From positions 1 through 9,031 of the forward strand of contig CAMPAX010000086.1 of NCBI GenBank assembly GCA_946633495.1: a stretch of DNA of 9,031 bases, read 5' to 3'. The stretch is from an uncultured Lachnospiraceae bacterium. Its GTDB lineage: Bacteria; Bacillota; Clostridia; Lachnospirales; Lachnospiraceae. The position numbers and the translations under genes are program-made. Below are positions 5,675 through 9,031 of the stretch, piece by piece. Under the pieces are notes generated by a model, which searched no databases, was not told where the DNA came from, and saw only the letters and a list, made by a program, of their open reading frames with translations. Numbering within the stretch: the first letter of the stretch is position 1; each line of letters begins with the position of its first letter.

Positions 5675-6067
5675 TCACTCCTCTTCTACCCTCACTACTT
5701 TGTAACCGGCAAGGCTCACTGCGCCGATGATCAGATTCATATCCACCTCCGCGTCCATTCGTACAGTGGCTGTCTTCTTCCGAAGATCCACGTCCGCATT
5801 CACATGCTCCAGCCGGTTCAGTGCGTCCGCAACGGCAGCCGAGCAACCCTCGCAATGCATGCCATCGATGATCAGCTTTTTCTTTGAAATGATGGTTCCT
5901 AACTTTTTCTTTGGAACCGAAGGACCTTCATCCATGCCGTCCCCGCAGCAACCGCCCTTTCCCCGAAAGTGCCGGAGGCTGCCGCGAAGCGCGAAAATGC
6001 CCGCCGCGATCAGAATCGCCACGAGCACTGCTGTTGTGATCATATTTCCATTCTCGGCAAGGATCAT
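5675..6067 (-). CDS. Membrane-anchored heavy-metal-associated (HMA) domain protein
   Basis: The 130-residue protein has one N-terminal membrane helix (about 10-27). A short basic, cysteine-bearing linker with GCCGDG (39-44) follows, then a C-terminal HMA domain (about 62-128) carrying the metal-binding loop GMHCEGC (69-75, Cys72 and Cys75). HMA domains bind soft metals, classically Cu(I), in chaperones such as CopZ and in P-type ATPases. The helix plus CC segment resembles the small FeoB-associated Cys-rich proteins, so this looks like that architecture joined to an HMA domain. The ATG at 6067 is preferred because GGAG lies eight bases upstream. An in-frame GTG at 6100 overlaps the previous stop codon (GTGA) but has no clear ribosome site. 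It is the last gene of the feo cluster. A metallochaperone or thiol/metal sensor at the membrane next to FeoB is the likely role; the metal is not known. Confidence 0.85.
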   Translation of the reverse strand: MILAENGNMITTAVLVAILIAAGIFALRGSLRHFRGKGGCCGDGMDEGPSVPKKKLGTIISKKKLIIDGMHCEGCSAAVADALNRLEHVNADVDLRKKTATVRMDAEVDMNLIIGAVSLAGYKVVRVEEE

Positions 6068-6096
6068 AGAAGCTTCTCCATTTCTGTGACCGAAGG

Positions 6097-6372
6097 TCAC
6101 GCGTTATGAACTGCCGTCCGCTTTCCGCCGGCCGCCATTTCTTTCAGGCGAGAGTCAGTTCTCTTTCCTGACACGGTTTCCCTGTCCGTGCGGCAGGCTC
6201 CTGCCCTGGGGCAGCCTGCGCAGGAGCTGCAGCAACCGCCGCAGCTCTTGCAGTCAACACCGCAGATCACGGATTTCCCGGCTCTTTTATCCCGGACCAT
6301 GCTGCGGATGATCAGCGCCACCACAGCCAGCACGATGATAAGTATCAGAATTGTTCCTACCGTTCCATCCAT
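6097..6372 (-). CDS. FeoB-associated Cys-rich membrane protein
   Basis: The 91-residue protein begins MDGTVGTILILIIVLAVVAL, a single membrane helix (about 5-22). A short basic stretch and a cluster of eight cysteines (37, 41, 44, 47, 48, 51, 54, 60) follow, then a polar tail. This matches the FeoB-associated Cys-rich family encoded beside feoB in many Firmicutes; its mechanism is poorly defined, with iron handling or assistance to FeoB proposed. The polar C-terminal tail after residue 60 is longer than in the shortest family members. The ATG at 6372 is chosen because GGGGAAG lies three bases upstream; a nearby in-frame ATG at 6384 lacks a ribosome site. It starts 90 bases after the feoB stop, and its stop touches the alternative start of the HMA gene, so the two are probably cotranscribed. 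Confidence 0.88.
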   Translation of the reverse strand: MDGTVGTILILIIVLAVVALIIRSMVRDKRAGKSVICGVDCKSCGGCCSSCAGCPRAGACRTDRETVSGKRTDSRLKEMAAGGKRTAVHNA

Positions 6373-6462
6373 GTTCTTCCCCATCCAAAACAGTACAGTA
6401 TTGCTTTTATAATGTCCCGATATCCGGACCGGTATGGCACCCGGTCTGATCACTCTCTTTCA

Positions 6463-8877
6463 TCAGGCAGTCTTCTTCATCTTGATATCCAGCTTTGTAC
6501 TCTCATGATACGGCCGGAACAGAAGATATGCAAATCCCACCAGAACTGCGAAGGCCAGGATCACCCAGCCGCTGAAGGTTCCCGAGATCAGCATGCCGAT
6601 CTGGTATACGCAGAGTGCCACCGCATAGGCAAATATACACTGATATCCAATGGCAAACCATGTCCACTTCGGAGAGTTCATCTCTCTCTTGATGGCACCG
6701 ATGGCTGCGAAGCAGGGAGCGCAGAGCAGGTTGAACAGCAGGAAGGAGTAACCTGCCAGCTGTGTCAGTCCCTCGAAATCCAGAACACCGAAGACGCCCA
6801 CCACTTCTTCCTTTGCCACAAGCCCCATGACTGTGGCGATGGTGGCACGGATATTGTCAAACCCAAGAGGCGCAAAGATCCATGCAATACCACCTCCGAT
6901 CTTGCCCAGGATACTGTCCTCCAGGGCCACATCCGGATTGAATCCGAAGGCACCGTCCACCCAGCCGAAGGACTTGCCTGCCCAGATCAGGATGGAGGAA
7001 AGGAGGATGATGGTTCCGGCCTTCTTGATGAAGGACCAGCCACGCTCCCACATGGAACGAAGCACCGCACCTACCTTCGGCAGATGGTATGCCGGCAGCT
7101 CCATGACGAAGGGAGCCGGATCCCCTGCAAACATCTTCGTCTTCTTCAGGATGATACCTGAAAGCACGATGGCCGCAATCCCGATAAAGTATGCGCTCCA
7201 CGCGATGAGTCCCGATCCGTGGAACAATGCTGCTGCGATGAGGGAGATGATGGGCAGCTTCGCTCCGCAGGGGATAAATGTCGTCGTCATGATGGTCATA
7301 CGACGATCTCGTTCATTCTCAATGGTCCGGCTTGCCATGATGCCCGGCACGCCGCAGCCGGTTCCGATAAGAACCGGGATGAAGGACTTTCCGGAAAGTC
7401 CGAACTTCCGGAAGATCCGGTCCATGATAAATGCCACACGGGCCATATATCCGCACTCCTCCAGGATCGCCAGGAAGATGAAGAGCACCAGCATTTGCGG
7501 CACGAAGCCCAATACCGCGCCCACGCCGGCCACGATACCGTCCAGGATCAGGCTCTTCAGCCAGTCCGCACAGTTCACCGCATCCAGGCCCTTCTCGATC
7601 AGAGCCGGGATACTGGGGATCCATGTGCCGTATTCCGAAGGATCCGGGGAGTCAAACTCCCCCTCCTCATTCAGTGCTTCTGTATCTGTCAGAACCTCGT
7701 CGATGGCATAGCCCTTCTCGATCAGGTCATCCGCATAGGTTCCATAGGCCTCCATGAAGCCATCCAGATCCTTCTCTTCGAAGGCCCCCTTCAGATCCTC
7801 TGCACCCACCACACTCTCATCTAAAGCTGCAGCATCCAGTACTTCCTTCACCGGATCTACGAATACGTGCTCCTCAGCCCATTTGTCCGTGTCCGCATCC
7901 AACTCTCCGTTCATACCGAAGAGGTGGAAGCCATCACCGAAGGCATTGTCATTCACCCAATCCGTAGCCCAGCCACCCACGGTGGAGATAGATACATAAT
8001 ATACAATAAACATGATCACTGCAAAGATCGGAAGCGCCAGCCAGCGGTTGGTCACGATCTTGTCGATCTTGTCGGAGGTGTTCATCTTGGTTCCGGTCTG
8101 CTTCTTTTTCAGCACCCCGGAAATGATGGACGAGATAAAATTATATCTTTCGTTCGTAATGATGCTTTCCGTATCATCATCAAAGGACTTCTCCATCTTT
8201 GCTATCTCGGCGGATACATCCGGAAGCTCCGGATTCGCCTCGCGAATCTTGTCATCCTTTTCCAGAAGCTTCACGGCAAAGAACCTGCGTTCCTCATCTG
8301 CGACAGAGGACGGAAGCCTCTCCTCCACCCTGTGGATAAAGCTCTCCGCCTCTTCGGAGAATTCATGGCGCCGCTCGGCCACTGCTTTTGCATTCGCCAG
8401 TTCGACCGCCTTCGCCGTTACCTGATCGATGCCGGTGCCTTTCATGGCAGAGATTTCATATACCGGAACCCCCAGCTTCTCGGAAAGTGCTTTCGTATTG
8501 ATCTTGTCACCGTTTTTCTCCACAAGATCCATCATATTCACTGCAACCACCACCGGAATGCCAAGCTCCAGAACCTGTGTTGTCAGGTAGAGATTTCGTT
8601 CCAGATTCGTCCCGTCAACGATGTTGATAATGGCATCCGGACGCTGACCGATCAGATAATTGCGGGCAACGACCTCCTCCAATGTGTAGGGCGACAGAGA
8701 ATAAATCCCCGGCAGATCCTCGATCCGAACCTCCTTATTCCCTTTCAGCTTTCCTTCCTTCTTCTCAACCGTTACTCCCGGCCAGTTGCCCACATACTGG
8801 TTGGCACCGGTCAGAGCGTTGAACAGTGTTGTCTTTCCGCAGTTTGGATTTCCTGCAAGCGCAATCCGTATTGCCAT
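6463..8877 (-). CDS. feoB: Ferrous iron transport protein B (GTP-dependent Fe(II) permease)
   Basis: FeoB imports Fe(II) across the cytoplasmic membrane under control of its N-terminal G domain. The 804-residue product carries all five GTPase motifs: G1 GNPNCGKT (9-16), G2 threonine in PGVT (33-36), G3 DLPG (54-57), G4 NMMD (114-117) and G5 SAMKGTG (143-149). A helical linker region with charged residues precedes the first membrane helix (about 280-297). The permease core has EECGYMAR (473-480), the gate motif GCGVPGIM (507-514), CGAKLP (537-542) and LLCAPC (717-722). Between the first two helices lies a long acidic insert (about 315-418) that compact FeoBs lack. The ATG at 8877 starts directly at MAIRIALAGN, with AGGGG ten bases upstream; the frame stays open further upstream but without a ribosome site. 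It follows feoA by 87 bases and precedes two small metal-binding membrane proteins. Confidence 0.97.
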   Translation of the reverse strand: MAIRIALAGNPNCGKTTLFNALTGANQYVGNWPGVTVEKKEGKLKGNKEVRIEDLPGIYSLSPYTLEEVVARNYLIGQRPDAIINIVDGTNLERNLYLTTQVLELGIPVVVAVNMMDLVEKNGDKINTKALSEKLGVPVYEISAMKGTGIDQVTAKAVELANAKAVAERRHEFSEEAESFIHRVEERLPSSVADEERRFFAVKLLEKDDKIREANPELPDVSAEIAKMEKSFDDDTESIITNERYNFISSIISGVLKKKQTGTKMNTSDKIDKIVTNRWLALPIFAVIMFIVYYVSISTVGGWATDWVNDNAFGDGFHLFGMNGELDADTDKWAEEHVFVDPVKEVLDAAALDESVVGAEDLKGAFEEKDLDGFMEAYGTYADDLIEKGYAIDEVLTDTEALNEEGEFDSPDPSEYGTWIPSIPALIEKGLDAVNCADWLKSLILDGIVAGVGAVLGFVPQMLVLFIFLAILEECGYMARVAFIMDRIFRKFGLSGKSFIPVLIGTGCGVPGIMASRTIENERDRRMTIMTTTFIPCGAKLPIISLIAAALFHGSGLIAWSAYFIGIAAIVLSGIILKKTKMFAGDPAPFVMELPAYHLPKVGAVLRSMWERGWSFIKKAGTIILLSSILIWAGKSFGWVDGAFGFNPDVALEDSILGKIGGGIAWIFAPLGFDNIRATIATVMGLVAKEEVVGVFGVLDFEGLTQLAGYSFLLFNLLCAPCFAAIGAIKREMNSPKWTWFAIGYQCIFAYAVALCVYQIGMLISGTFSGWVILAFAVLVGFAYLLFRPYHESTKLDIKMKKTA

Positions 8878-8964
8878 AGTTCCGTGTCCCCTCTGAATTA
8901 TTATATCCTTATGTTTTTGACCTTCCGCTTGATCAGCATCAGCTGACCATCGGGTCAAAAAAAG

Positions 8965-9031
8965 TCACTCAACCTCGATCATTTCCGCATCCGCTTTTCG
9001 GACCGACAGTTCATAACCGCGCACAGTAATC
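8965..9031 (-). CDS. feoA: Ferrous iron transport protein A, C-terminal end (partial)
   Basis: The window cuts this gene; only the last 21 residues are present, beginning ITVRGYELSVRKADAEMIEV and ending Glu-stop. This is the typical C-terminus of FeoA, a small SH3-like cytosolic protein that works with FeoB; the YELSLRKxDA pattern is diagnostic. It is on the same strand as feoB and 87 bases upstream, as in the standard feoAB order. The rest lies beyond the right edge. Confidence 0.88.
   Translation of the reverse strand, partial: ITVRGYELSVRKADAEMIEVE

Noticed and set aside
6218..6254. GAGCTGC/GCAGCTC inverted repeat inside the Cys-rich protein gene
   Set aside because: It arises from repeated Cys, Ser and Gly codons within the coding sequence and needs no separate explanation.
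8900..8905. TATAAT on the minus strand between feoA and feoB as an internal feoB promoter
   Set aside because: The -10 match is perfect but no acceptable -35 box lies 16-18 bases upstream (GCGGAA or similar) and there is no TG extension. A weak internal promoter cannot be excluded.
6412..8946. Several long plus-strand open frames opposite feoB (about 6412-7161, 6827-7711, 7867-8946)
   Set aside because: They lie antisense to a clearly real FeoB gene, have low-complexity or unnatural compositions, and lack ribosome sites. They are shadows caused by codon bias.
1..9031. CRISPR arrays, tRNA or rRNA genes, insertion sequence transposases, phage genes
   Set aside because: No regularly spaced repeats, RNA gene signatures or transposase or phage motifs were seen on either strand.

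Overview
The window looks like chromosomal DNA of an anaerobic Bacillota, most likely class Clostridia (Lachnospiraceae-like). The evidence is strong AGGAGG-type ribosome sites, a clostridial-style feoA-feoB-small Cys-rich protein cluster, a sugar-transfer-type ATP-grasp protein, and a dispersed repeat whose translation contains the 'VILSAAKDP' string often seen in gut bacteria. The assignment is by family resemblance only. Most of the DNA is moderately GC-rich. One block near 4.9-5.5 kb is clearly AT-rich.

Region 1 (1-3201, minus strand) is a probable transcription unit. In order of transcription it holds an ATP-grasp enzyme of the sugar-transfer-associated family, a divergent carbamoyltransferase labelled OTCase-like but with altered substrate-loop residues, and pyrB (aspartate carbamoyltransferase). 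The gap before pyrB carries a strong hairpin and a 73-bp repeat element. A perfect 12-bp inverted repeat follows pyrB, and a possible next gene starts at the window edge.

Region 2 (3202-4910, plus strand) is a divergent gene for an RlmI-type 23S rRNA methyltransferase. It has a near-consensus extended -10 promoter and a strong intrinsic terminator.

Region 3 (4911-5583, minus strand) is an AT-rich islet. It contains a DUF4274 gene, probably an immunity protein, directly preceded by what looks like the frameshifted C-terminal stub of a polymorphic toxin. It resembles the end of a horizontally acquired toxin/immunity locus.

Region 4 (5584-9031, minus strand) is a ferrous iron uptake operon: the end of feoA, feoB (804 aa with a large acidic insert), a FeoB-associated Cys-rich membrane protein, and a membrane-anchored heavy-metal-associated (HMA) domain protein. 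It closes with a hairpin terminator. FeoB is the GTP-regulated Fe(II) permease, FeoA its small cytosolic partner, and the two small thiol-rich proteins are candidate metal handlers at the membrane.

The best leads for something undescribed are the carbamoyltransferase of uncertain substrate paired with an ATP-grasp ligase next to pyrB, and the toxin/immunity remnant. No complete new system is demonstrated by the sequence alone.
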